23,728 bases of DNA. Source: Paracoccaceae bacterium. GTDB lineage: Bacteria; Pseudomonadota; Alphaproteobacteria; Rhodobacterales; Rhodobacteraceae. The notes under the pieces are model-generated. The model was not told where the DNA came from. It saw only the letters and a program-made list of their open reading frames with translations, and ran no database searches. Below are positions 15,393 through 22,649 of this stretch, in pieces. How positions within the stretch are numbered: position 1 is the stretch's first letter; the number at the start of each line of letters is the position of its first letter. The stretch spans positions 1-23,728 of the forward strand of contig RFZH01000015.1 in the NCBI GenBank assembly GCA_009920815.1, written 5' to 3'. A program made the translations under genes and the position numbers.

Positions 15393-16828
15393 TGTGAAAC
15401 CTTTCCATTAAAAACTGTATCTTTGAATGCGCGATCACCATTGCCCAGATCTTCGACCCAGATACGTACATCAGACACATCCGAATTTGCAGGTAAAGAC
15501 CCAACGGGGGCCATGACATAAACGCGCTGTATCAATGTTGAATCTGCAGGCACGGTAATTGATTGAAATTTGCTACCCTCTAATTGTAGATAGTAAGCCA
15601 CGTCCCCACGTACAGAGACGTTAAACAAACGGTCCTGTTGATTTTTATTACGCAGACGGACTTCGTAGGTGTTTCGTATTGTTCCGTCCGACAGGGTAAC
15701 GAAGGTCGGATTGCGGATGGGTGCAACTGTGACGTCAATATCTTGCCTAACAAAGAGCGCTACAACCAACAAAAATCCTATCGCAGACCAAAGACCGGTA
15801 TAAACCATTGTTCGTAGCCTAAATATGTGGCTCCAAATAGGTCTTGGGGAGTGACCCGACTTTTCGCGTGCTTCATCGGACAGCGCCATATAATCAATCA
15901 GGCCGCGTGGCTTGCCGATCTTGGTCATCACATCGTCACAGGCGTCAATGCATAATGCGCAGGTAATGCAAGCCAGCTGCTGACCATCCCGAATATCGAT
16001 ACCCATTGGACAAACGTTCACGCACGCCATACAGTCGATACAATCTCCTAGTGGCTCTGATGTTTCGGCCTTTCTATGCTTGCCTCTGGGTTCACCACGC
16101 CATTTGCGATAACCGACAGTCAATGTATCCTCGTCCATCATTGCCGCTTGGATCCGAGGCCAAGGACAGGCGTAAATACAAATTTGTTCACGCATAAAGC
16201 CACCAAAGACAAACGTGGTTAGTGTCAGCACAGCAATCGTCAGATAAGCGATCGGATGCGCCGAAAATGCCATGAGTTCGGCAAATAACGACGGTGCATC
16301 TGTAAAGTAAAAGACCCATGCACCGCCCGTCGCCATCCCGATCAAGAACCAAGCCACCCATTTTGTGATCCGTAATCTAATCTTGCGAAGGTCCCATTTG
16401 GTTTGACGGTGCAACCTAAGGCGCGCATTTCGGTCGCCTTCAATCCAGCGTTCAACCAAAATAAATAGGTCGGTCCAAACAGTTTGGGGACAGGCATAAC
16501 CACACCACACCCGCCCAAGTGCCGACGTAAAAAGGAACAGTCCAAGTCCCGCCATAATCAACAAACCCGCAACAAAATAGAACTCGTGCGGCCAGATTTC
16601 GATCCAGAAAAAGAAAAAACGTCGCGAGGAAAGATCAATTAAAACCGCCTGATCGTGTAAGTTGGGCCCACGATCCCACCGCAACCAAGGGGTAATGTAA
16701 TAAATTCCAAGCGTAAACGCCATCAGAACCCATTTCAAATTTCTGAATGATCCAGAAACCCGTTTTGGGAAAATAGGTTCTCGTGCGACATAAAGCGACG
16801 GCGGAGTGTCTTGGCGTGTGTCGGTCAT
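15389..16828 (-). CDS. ccoG: cbb3 oxidase accessory iron-sulfur protein CcoG (RdxB/FixG)
   Basis: Integral membrane ferredoxin-like protein of 479 aa implicated in reducing Cu(II) for cbb3 assembly. It has several transmembrane helices and an RVWCGYACPQTVW motif in the N-terminal half. CIYACPWPR and two ferredoxin-type [4Fe-4S] clusters follow: CIDCMACVNVCP and CITCALCIDACD. After a last helix comes an Ig-like periplasmic C-terminal domain. I use the ATG at 16826-16828 (MTDTRQD...), which gives the family's usual length and N-terminus. The ORF remains open to a GTG at 16891, but that codon lies inside the arm of a strong hairpin and adds an atypical 21 residues. The ribosome binding site is weak with either start. 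Confidence 0.94.
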   Translation of the reverse strand: MTDTRQDTPPSLYVAREPIFPKRVSGSFRNLKWVLMAFTLGIYYITPWLRWDRGPNLHDQAVLIDLSSRRFFFFWIEIWPHEFYFVAGLLIMAGLGLFLFTSALGRVWCGYACPQTVWTDLFILVERWIEGDRNARLRLHRQTKWDLRKIRLRITKWVAWFLIGMATGGAWVFYFTDAPSLFAELMAFSAHPIAYLTIAVLTLTTFVFGGFMREQICIYACPWPRIQAAMMDEDTLTVGYRKWRGEPRGKHRKAETSEPLGDCIDCMACVNVCPMGIDIRDGQQLACITCALCIDACDDVMTKIGKPRGLIDYMALSDEAREKSGHSPRPIWSHIFRLRTMVYTGLWSAIGFLLVVALFVRQDIDVTVAPIRNPTFVTLSDGTIRNTYEVRLRNKNQQDRLFNVSVRGDVAYYLQLEGSKFQSITVPADSTLIQRVYVMAPVGSLPANSDVSDVRIWVEDLGNGDRAFKDTVFNGKVSQ

Positions 16829-16855
16829 TATCTGGCTATCTGCTGATTTGAAATT

Positions 16856-16891
16856 GTGCCGCGCCCTAGGAAACGCAAAAAGGCGCGGCAC
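16856..16891 (-). repeat. Intercistronic hairpin between ccoP and ccoG
   Basis: Perfect 10-bp GC-rich inverted repeat GTGCCGCGCC/GGCGCGGCAC (16856-16865 and 16882-16891) with a 16-nt loop. It is 35 nt after the ccoP stop and 27 nt before the ccoG ATG. The stem is followed on the minus strand by AATTTC, not a T-run, so it is a poor intrinsic terminator. It is better seen as an mRNA-stabilising or attenuating structure between the structural (NOQP) and maturation (GHIS) halves. Confidence 0.7.
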
Positions 16892-16926
16892 TGTCCCCCG
16901 ATCAGGGATTTCGGAGGTGTTCTATT

Positions 16927-17799
16927 CTACTTAGACGCTTCCCCGCCACCCAAACTATGAACATAGGTGGCAACTGCGCGGATTTCGGCTTCATCGAGAC
17001 GGGTATTCCAGTTCGGCATGACACCATTTCGCGCCTGTGTAACTTGGGCAAGAATGTTGTCATATCCACTGCCATATAACCAAATTGCATCCGTTAGGTT
17101 GGGTGCACCTTGGTTTCTATCACCTGAACCGTCCTCAGCGTGGCAAGCCGAACAGTTATCCAGAAAAACAGTCGCACCGTAATCAATCTGGGTCGCGTCC
17201 TTTGCATCACCTGACAATGACATGACATAATTCACAACTGCATTAATATCATTTGGCTCTAGGATATCTGCAAATGCGGGCATTTCGGAAAAACGGGTAT
17301 CTTGGTCTTGGGTATTGCGAATGCCATGGCTAATCGATGTATGAATATCTTCAATTGATCCACCCCAAAGCCAATCATTATCCAATAGGTTGGGATACCC
17401 GTTCGCCTGAACGCCCGCAGCCCCCGAACCATGACATTGAGCACACCAAGTACGAAAAACCGCGGCACCTTTGTTTGTCGCATAAGCGCGCAAGTCGGCA
17501 TCAGCGCTGATGTCAGCGAGCGCAACTGTTGAAAGGGTCTCGTTGATCGTGGCATTCGCCAACTCGACTGTCTCAATATCTTTTTGAACCTCTGCGCGTG
17601 TGGCATACCCCAAAACCCCAGGAGTTGCCTGCCTTAGCAATGGCCATGCGGGAAAGGCGATCGTGTACCCAATCGCCCAAACGATACAGGCGTAAAAGGT
17701 CCACAACCACCAACGGGGCATCGGATTGTCGAATTCTTCGATCCCATCCCAGCTATGGCCGGTTGTAGGGACGTCAGTTTTGTTGTTTTTTTTGCTCAT
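16927..17799 (-). CDS. ccoP: cbb3 oxidase diheme cytochrome c subunit CcoP
   Basis: Membrane-anchored diheme cytochrome c of 290 aa that feeds electrons to CcoO/CcoN. The N-terminus HSWDGIEEFDNPMPRWWLWTF is the family signature before one transmembrane helix (about 31-55). Heme sites are Cys119-A-Q-Cys122-His123 and Cys216-S-A-Cys219-His220, with likely axial Met in SEMPAF (Met173) and GVMPNW. The ATG overlaps the ccoQ stop (ATGA). It ends with TAG at 16927-16929, followed by a 98-bp gap with a strong hairpin before ccoG. Confidence 0.97.
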   Translation of the reverse strand: MSKKNNKTDVPTTGHSWDGIEEFDNPMPRWWLWTFYACIVWAIGYTIAFPAWPLLRQATPGVLGYATRAEVQKDIETVELANATINETLSTVALADISADADLRAYATNKGAAVFRTWCAQCHGSGAAGVQANGYPNLLDNDWLWGGSIEDIHTSISHGIRNTQDQDTRFSEMPAFADILEPNDINAVVNYVMSLSGDAKDATQIDYGATVFLDNCSACHAEDGSGDRNQGAPNLTDAIWLYGSGYDNILAQVTQARNGVMPNWNTRLDEAEIRAVATYVHSLGGGEASK

Positions 17800-17981
17800 T
17801 TGTCATGCTCCCGTCTTGGGGCTGGTTTGTCGTCATAGCGAAACGGAATACTGGCTGTTTCCCTATATTGTCTGGCGCTGCCCGGACGAAACGCCCAAAC
17901 AATGACACCAATAAAAAAGGCAAACAAAAAGAGCAGCATCCAACTGTCGGCGAACTGACGAAGAAAGGTATATTGTTCCAT
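17796..17981 (-). CDS. ccoQ: cbb3 oxidase subunit CcoQ (FixQ)
   Basis: Small subunit of 61 aa with one transmembrane helix (about 14-31, WMLLFLFAFFIGVIVWAF) followed by the RPGS motif typical of CcoQ and a charged tail. Stabilises CcoP in the complex. The 9-bp gap from ccoO and the ATGA overlap with ccoP mark it as part of one operon. Confidence 0.94.
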   Translation of the reverse strand: MEQYTFLRQFADSWMLLFLFAFFIGVIVWAFRPGSARQYRETASIPFRYDDKPAPRREHDK

Positions 17982-17990
17982 TATTTGCTC

Positions 17991-18716
17991 CTATCGGCTT
18001 GCGTCTGGCTGAAAGGTTGAAAAATCGACCATTGTCCCGAGAATTTGCAGATAAGCGATTAGCGCGTCTGCTTCGGAAATGCCGGGTTTCCCGTCAAAAT
18101 TACGCACCTGCGCCCCTGAATATCGTTCTAATAGACCGTCATAGTCGCTGTCAGGATCCACTTGCGCAACAAAGTCAGCGCGGGCCTGTTTGATCATTTC
18201 ATCCGTGTAGGGCACGCCAACCAATTGATGTGTTTCCAATAGATCTTGGATGTATTCGCCTTCGATCAGTGTACGCTCTAAAAATCCGTATTTCGGCATG
18301 ACAGACTCAGGCACGACGGATTGTGGGTCCCGCAGGTGATCGACGTGCCATTCGTCCGAATAGCGACCACCAACGCGGGCCAAGTCTGGGCCGGTCCGCT
18401 TGGATCCCCATTGGAAAGGATGGTCATACATAGACTCTGCCGCCAATGAATAATGACCATAGCGTTCGACCTCATCGCGCATCGGGCGGATCATTTGACT
18501 GTGGCAGACATAGCATCCTTCTCGGATATAAATGTCGCGCCCTGCCAATTCTAAAGGAGAGTACGGACGAACACCTTCCACTTTTTCGATCGTATTGTCC
18601 AAATAAAACAGCGGAACAATCTGAACCAATCCCCCGATTGTCACAACGAAAAAGCTAAGGATTAAAAGCAATGTGGCGTTGGTTTCAATCGCCTTGTGTT
18701 TATCTAAAATTCCCAT
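17991..18716 (-). CDS. ccoO: cbb3 oxidase monoheme cytochrome c subunit CcoO
   Basis: Membrane-anchored cytochrome c of 241 aa. N-terminal transmembrane helix about 14-37, then GRDIYIREGCYVCHSQMIRPM with the heme site Cys68-Y-V-Cys71-His72; the axial Met is probably in ESVMPKYGF. It relays electrons from CcoP to heme b in CcoN. The ATG at 18714-18716 follows the ccoN stop by 12 nt with AAGGAGAAG in the gap, a strong Shine-Dalgarno. Confidence 0.97.
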   Translation of the reverse strand: MGILDKHKAIETNATLLLILSFFVVTIGGLVQIVPLFYLDNTIEKVEGVRPYSPLELAGRDIYIREGCYVCHSQMIRPMRDEVERYGHYSLAAESMYDHPFQWGSKRTGPDLARVGGRYSDEWHVDHLRDPQSVVPESVMPKYGFLERTLIEGEYIQDLLETHQLVGVPYTDEMIKQARADFVAQVDPDSDYDGLLERYSGAQVRNFDGKPGISEADALIAYLQILGTMVDFSTFQPDASR

Positions 18717-18728
18717 GATTGCTTCTCC

Positions 18729-20333
18729 TTATTCTGCTGGTTGCACTAGCGTTGCGGACTGTAGAGCCGGGGAACGCTTTACCGTCATCCACAAGTTCCA
18801 GCACATGATCACCGCGCCCGCGAGGTACAAAACACCGCCTAATCCGCGCACAACATACATCGGAAATTTCGCTGCAACGGTATCGGCAAAACTGTTCACC
18901 AAAAATCCATTTGCATCCACTTCGCGCCACATCAGGCCTTCCATGATACCCGTGACCCACATAGCCGCCGCGTAAAGTACGATACCAATCGTCGCCAACC
19001 AGAAATGCCAGCTAACCGCATTAAGACTGTAAAGACGTTCGCGATTCCACAAACGCGGTACCAGGAAATAGAGCGCACCAAACGTAATCATGCCGTTCCA
19101 GCCCAATGCGCCCGAGTGCACATGGCCAATGGTCCAGTCGGTATAATGTGATAGCGAATTGACCGCACGGATTGACATCATCGGACCTTCGAATGTGGAC
19201 ATGCCGTAGAAGCCAACGGAAATCACCAACATACGCAAAATCGGATCCGTACGCAGCTTATCCCACGCACCAGATAACGTCATAAGGCCGTTGATCATCC
19301 CGCCCCATGACGGCATCCAAAGCACGACAGAAAACGCCATACCCAAGGTCGCCGCCCAATCAGGCAATGCAGTATAATGCAAATGATGCGGGCCTGCCCA
19401 AATATAAATAAAGATCAGCGCCCAAAAATGAATGATCGACAACTTATAGGAATAAACGGGACGCTCTGCCTGTTTTGGAATGAAATAGTACATCATTCCC
19501 AAAAAACCCGCTGTCAGGAAAAACCCTACAGCATTGTGTCCATACCACCATTGTGTCATCGCATCTTGAACGCCAGCAAAGACTTGAACAGATTTTGAGC
19601 CAAGCAAGGAAACAGGGATCGAGATATTGTTAAAGACATGCAACATGGCAACGGTCACGATAAACGATAGATAGAACCAGTTTGCGACGTAGATATGTTT
19701 CTCTTTGCGACGCATAATGGTACCCAAAAACACCGCAAGATATGCAAGCCAGACAATGGTCAAAAGCCAGTCTGTAAACCATTCAGGTTCAGCGTATTCT
19801 TTGGACTGTGTAGCCCCGAATAAATACCCGATGGCAGCGGTCAAAATGACAAGCTGATACCCCCAGAACACCCATATCGCTAGGTTCCCCCCCCATAGGC
19901 GGGCTGCAGATGTTCTTTGGACGACATAAAACGAGGTCGCAATCAACGCATTGCCACCAAAGGCAAAAATAACTGCCGAAGTGTGCAGAGGACGCAAACG
20001 GCCAAAGTTTGCAAGGCCGTCAGCCCATGCAAAATTCAATGCTGGGAAGGCCAATTGAAATGCAATAAACGTTCCCATCAAAAACCCAACAATACCCCAT
20101 AACGCGGTTGCAATCACACCATAACGAACAACATCGTCGAAGTATGTTTGCTCGCGTACCGCGACTAATACCGGTTCGTCCGTATTACGAAGCGTCACAA
20201 TAAATGCTGTCGCGGCGAACAACATCACGACCAAGGCTTGGGCCTGATAGGCTGCGTCACGACCATAATTGGCCGCAATCATCGCCAAAAGCGTCATCAG
20301 ACCCATTACGATCAATTTGTAATAGTTTGCCAT
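18729..20333 (-). CDS. ccoN: cbb3 oxidase catalytic subunit CcoN
   Basis: Heme-copper oxidase catalytic subunit, C family, 534 aa, about 12 transmembrane helices. It reduces O2 to water at a heme b3/CuB site with high oxygen affinity. Visible landmarks are LHTSAVIFAFGGNALIATSFY (low-spin heme ligand His), WYGHNAVGFFLTAGFLG (CuB His), the Tyr in PVYSYKLSIIHFW that forms the C-family His-Tyr crosslink, GPHHLHY (CuB His pair), and DWTIGHVHSGALGWNG (heme ligands). The ATG at 20331-20333 has AAGGAAAAG just upstream. A perfect FNR box and a hairpin lie in its upstream region. Confidence 0.98.
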   Translation of the reverse strand: MANYYKLIVMGLMTLLAMIAANYGRDAAYQAQALVVMLFAATAFIVTLRNTDEPVLVAVREQTYFDDVVRYGVIATALWGIVGFLMGTFIAFQLAFPALNFAWADGLANFGRLRPLHTSAVIFAFGGNALIATSFYVVQRTSAARLWGGNLAIWVFWGYQLVILTAAIGYLFGATQSKEYAEPEWFTDWLLTIVWLAYLAVFLGTIMRRKEKHIYVANWFYLSFIVTVAMLHVFNNISIPVSLLGSKSVQVFAGVQDAMTQWWYGHNAVGFFLTAGFLGMMYYFIPKQAERPVYSYKLSIIHFWALIFIYIWAGPHHLHYTALPDWAATLGMAFSVVLWMPSWGGMINGLMTLSGAWDKLRTDPILRMLVISVGFYGMSTFEGPMMSIRAVNSLSHYTDWTIGHVHSGALGWNGMITFGALYFLVPRLWNRERLYSLNAVSWHFWLATIGIVLYAAAMWVTGIMEGLMWREVDANGFLVNSFADTVAAKFPMYVVRGLGGVLYLAGAVIMCWNLWMTVKRSPALQSATLVQPAE

Positions 20334-20352
20334 TTCTTTTCCTTTTGAAACA

Positions 20353-20379
20353 CCTTTGGGCGCGGAAACAGCCCAAAGG
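20353..20379 (-). repeat. Hairpin in the ccoN 5' leader
   Basis: Perfect 9-bp inverted repeat CCTTTGGGC/GCCCAAAGG (20353-20361, 20371-20379) with a 9-nt loop, ending 19 nt before the ccoN ATG and just upstream of its ribosome binding site. If transcription starts about 41.5 bp from the FNR box centre (near 20392), it forms at the very 5' end of the mRNA and could protect the ccoNOQP transcript. Confidence 0.65.
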
Positions 20380-20426
20380 ATTCTTCTCCTGTAGGTGTGA
20401 AATGGACTTTTCAGAGGGTCTTTACC

Positions 20427-20440
20427 TTGATCTAAATCAA
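20427..20440 (-). promoter_or_regulatory. FNR box upstream of ccoN
   Basis: TTGATCTAAATCAA, a perfect match to TTGAT-N4-ATCAA. It lies 93 bp upstream of the ccoN ATG, between fnrL and ccoN. Class II spacing predicts a transcript start near 20392. The -10 position there reads CATTTC, a weak hexamer, which fits dependence on an activator. FnrL activation of ccoNOQP under low oxygen is established in Rhodobacter. Confidence 0.9.
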
Positions 20441-20443
20441 GTT

Positions 20444-20468
20444 ATGCAAAAGAAGTGCAATTTTGCAT
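20444..20468. repeat. Inverted repeat ATGCAAAA-N9-TTTTGCAT beside the FNR box
   Basis: Perfect 8-bp arms (20444-20451 and 20461-20468), three bases from the FNR box and 18 bp past the fnrL stop codon. In the fnrL transcript it would be a weak 3' hairpin without a T-run. It might also be a second operator for ccoN. Confidence 0.35.
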
Positions 20469-20486
20469 TCTATTTTAGGAATATAA

Positions 20487-21227
20487 TTAAGTGATGAACC
20501 CACCGTCGGCGTCATCACCCGCTTCTATCACTAAAAGCTGCATATCGGGAACGCGCACATGACGTTTTCCGATCAATTCGATGACACCGTCTTTTTTAAG
20601 GGCGTTTATTTGTCGCGAAACTGTTTCCAAAGTTAAACCGAGGTAATCGGACATGGCTTCGCGCGTTAAGGGTAAATCAAATTCAATTGCATCGCTGGGC
20701 GACAATTTCCTGAGTGTCGCATAGCGCCGTGCAATGATAGCCAAAAGCGACGCAAGCTTTTCGCGTGCCGTTTTTCGTCCCAAAACCAACATCCATTCGC
20801 GTGCCGCGTCAAGCTCGTCTAGCGTGATCTGAAGCAATCGTTGGACAAGATGTGGCGTTTGAACCATCAACTCTTCGAACGGTTTGCGTTGAAAACAACA
20901 CAGCGTAACGTCTGTTGTTGCTTGGACATCATAGACGACACCATCACGACCCGGACGCCCCACAAAATCAGAGGGCAACAAGAGGCCGACCATTTGTGTA
21001 CGTCCGTCTTCCATGGTTTGCGACAATGTTGCAATCCCATTTACCACAGAAGCCACAAAGTCCATTTTCTGCCCAGTTAAAGCGATCGTTTGACCAGTTT
21101 GAAACGTACGATAGTATTTTATCTTATCTAATTTTTGCAGTTCATCATCATCACAGCGTGAACACACCGCACGGTGCCGAATTTGGCAATCCGAACAAGC
21201 CATCTGTTTAAGTTTTTCCGCCGGCAT
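20487..21227 (-). CDS. fnrL: Oxygen-sensing Crp/Fnr-family regulator FnrL
   Basis: Regulator of 246 aa that binds an oxygen-labile [4Fe-4S] cluster and activates TTGAT-N4-ATCAA sites when oxygen is low. N-terminal Cys are at 11, 14, 22 and 25 (CSDCQIRHRAVCSRC), with a central Cys pair in TLCCF near 111, the expected ligand set. The cyclic-nucleotide-binding-like fold includes VVNGIATLSQ and VGLLLPSDFVG. The HTH LTREAMSDYLGLTLETVSRQINAL carries the E..SR recognition signature for FNR boxes. The ATG at 21225-21227 has AGGTGA 5 nt upstream. It sits between its two likely targets, ccoN and hemN, with an FNR box 16 bp before its own start codon. Confidence 0.96.
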   Translation of the reverse strand: MPAEKLKQMACSDCQIRHRAVCSRCDDDELQKLDKIKYYRTFQTGQTIALTGQKMDFVASVVNGIATLSQTMEDGRTQMVGLLLPSDFVGRPGRDGVVYDVQATTDVTLCCFQRKPFEELMVQTPHLVQRLLQITLDELDAAREWMLVLGRKTAREKLASLLAIIARRYATLRKLSPSDAIEFDLPLTREAMSDYLGLTLETVSRQINALKKDGVIELIGKRHVRVPDMQLLVIEAGDDADGGFIT

Positions 21228-21243
21228 GTTTCACCTATTAGAT

Positions 21244-21257
21244 TTGATCTGCATCAA
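21244..21257 (+). promoter_or_regulatory. FNR box in the fnrL-hemN divergent promoter
   Basis: TTGATCTGCATCAA, a perfect consensus site. Its centre (21250.5) is 41.5 bp before the A of the hemN ATG, the class II activator distance if transcription starts at that A. On the other side it is only 16 bp before the fnrL ATG, close enough to cover the fnrL core promoter, which suggests autorepression. Confidence 0.9.
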
Positions 21258-21279
21258 AGACGATAGCCCTAGAACGCAC

Positions 21280-21285
21280 TAAAAG
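21280..21285 (+). promoter_or_regulatory. Predicted hemN -10 element
   Basis: TAAAAG (4/6, with the key T-A at the first two positions) lies 22 bp after the FNR box edge, exactly where a class II FNR promoter needs it. It places +1 at 21292, the first base of the hemN start codon. Confidence 0.4.
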
Positions 21286-21291
21286 CGCATT

Positions 21292-22581
21292 ATGACAGAT
21301 CTTATCCAATTCGAGCGCTTGGGCCTCTTTAACGCAAAAGTACCAAGATATACAAGCTATCCCACGGCACCGCACTTTGACGCAGGTGTGAATGCCGAGC
21401 AATTCACCAGATGGCTGAATGCCATCCCGAAAGGTGACGCAATTTCGCTTTACGTGCATATCCCGTTTTGCCGGCGGTTATGTTGGTTTTGTGCCTGTCG
21501 AACGCAGGGTGTCAAAACAGACACGCCTTTGGAAACATACGTCCGGCGCCTTGAAACCGAAATTGACATGGTTTTTCGAAATCTTCCCCAGGGCGTTACT
21601 CTTTCACAATTACACTGGGGTGGCGGCACCCCAACAATTCTTGGCCCTCGGTTAATCACACGATTGGCAAAAAAGATCACAGACAGATTTCCATTTTCAC
21701 CAAACTATACATTTTCGGTAGAAATCGATCCGAACGAAATTGATAAACAGCGGATTGCTGCATTGGCTGCGGCGGGTATGAACCGCGCATCACTTGGCAT
21801 TCAGGACTTTGACGACAAAATACAAAGCGCGATCGGACGCCCACAAGGGTTTAACGAAACAAAATATGCATTCGAATTGTTACGAGACTATGGAGTTGGT
21901 TCAATAAATGCTGACCTCGTCTACGGTTTGCCACATCAGACCAAGCATCGGCTTACTCAGACTGTGCAAAAACTAACATCACTATCGCCTGATCGCATTG
22001 CGCTTTATGGGTATGCCCATGTCCCATGGATGGCGCGCAGACAAAAGCTGATTGATTCAGATGCGCTTCCATCATCCTTTGAACGACTTGAACTGTTTAA
22101 TTGTGCAAGCGATTTGTTGATATGGGATGGCTATAGGACAATCGGCATCGACCACTTTGCTCTATCACATGACGAAATGAGCAACGCCCAAAAAAACCGG
22201 ACCTTGAAACGGAATTTTCAAGGATATTCTGTTGATCCGTCGAATGTCCTGATTGGTCTTGGGGCATCATCAATATCACATTTTCCAAACGGCTATGCCC
22301 AAAACGCCAGCGCAACATCACAATACGCGGCTGCAATTGATCAACATGAATTCGCAACCATACGAGGACATGTTTTTAACCACGATGACAGGGTGCGCGC
22401 AAAAATTATCAACTCTTTGATGTGTAATTTTGATGTACAGACCGCCGATGTCATCAACAATTTCGCAATCAACCGAGATGCGCTGTATTCAGAATTTGTG
22501 GAGATAAACAGAAAGTTTGAATATTTGCTCGTCGTTAATGAACGTGGCCTGTTTTTGTCCCGCCAAAAGTACGTCCATTGA
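21292..22581 (+). CDS. hemN: Oxygen-independent coproporphyrinogen III dehydrogenase, C-terminus frameshifted
   Basis: Radical SAM enzyme converting coproporphyrinogen III to protoporphyrinogen IX without oxygen. The read frame gives 429 aa. The N-terminus GLFNAKVPRYTSYPTAPHF and the cluster motif Cys60-x3-Cys64-x2-Cys67 (PFCRRLCWFCACRTQG) are diagnostic, followed by HWGGGTPT, EIDPNE, LGIQDFD and INADLVYGLPHQT. The conserved end LTRMIAREFDAYELSRAGHS is present in the -1 frame just past the TGA (22579-22581), so the gene carries a frameshift around 22550-22577; the restored protein would be about 452 aa. The radical SAM core is intact. No Shine-Dalgarno is visible, and FNR-box spacing suggests a leaderless mRNA. 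It pairs with hemF for low-oxygen heme synthesis. Confidence 0.93.
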   Translation: MTDLIQFERLGLFNAKVPRYTSYPTAPHFDAGVNAEQFTRWLNAIPKGDAISLYVHIPFCRRLCWFCACRTQGVKTDTPLETYVRRLETEIDMVFRNLPQGVTLSQLHWGGGTPTILGPRLITRLAKKITDRFPFSPNYTFSVEIDPNEIDKQRIAALAAAGMNRASLGIQDFDDKIQSAIGRPQGFNETKYAFELLRDYGVGSINADLVYGLPHQTKHRLTQTVQKLTSLSPDRIALYGYAHVPWMARRQKLIDSDALPSSFERLELFNCASDLLIWDGYRTIGIDHFALSHDEMSNAQKNRTLKRNFQGYSVDPSNVLIGLGASSISHFPNGYAQNASATSQYAAAIDQHEFATIRGHVFNHDDRVRAKIINSLMCNFDVQTADVINNFAINRDALYSEFVEINRKFEYLLVVNERGLFLSRQKYVH

Positions 22582-22649
22582 CCCGCATGATCGCACGCGA
22601 GTTTGACGCATACGAATTATCGCGCGCAGGGCATAGCGCTGCAATCTAG
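22578..22649 (+). pseudogene. hemN: Out-of-frame conserved C-terminal tail of hemN
   Basis: From 22578 the frame one base behind hemN reads LTRMIAREFDAYELSRAGHS then AAI and TAG (22647-22649), which matches the family's C-terminal end as I recall it from Rhodobacter HemN. Just upstream this frame reads VRP. The break lies in sequence with homopolymer runs (TTTTT 22552-22556, CCC 22559-22561, AAAA 22565-22568), where a one-base loss is easy in nature or in sequencing. The restored TAG overlaps the convergent ABC gene's TAG in a shared CTAG. Confidence 0.75.

Noticed and set aside
16829..16891. Longer ccoG from a GTG start at 16891
   Set aside because: The GTG is part of a 10-bp hairpin arm, and the internal ATG gives the normal CcoG N-terminus and length.
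22551..22570. Programmed -1 frameshift in hemN
   Set aside because: The candidate slip sites (G TTT TTG, C CAA AAG) do not fit the X XXY YYZ pattern, and I see no convincing downstream stimulatory structure; mutation or read error is simpler.
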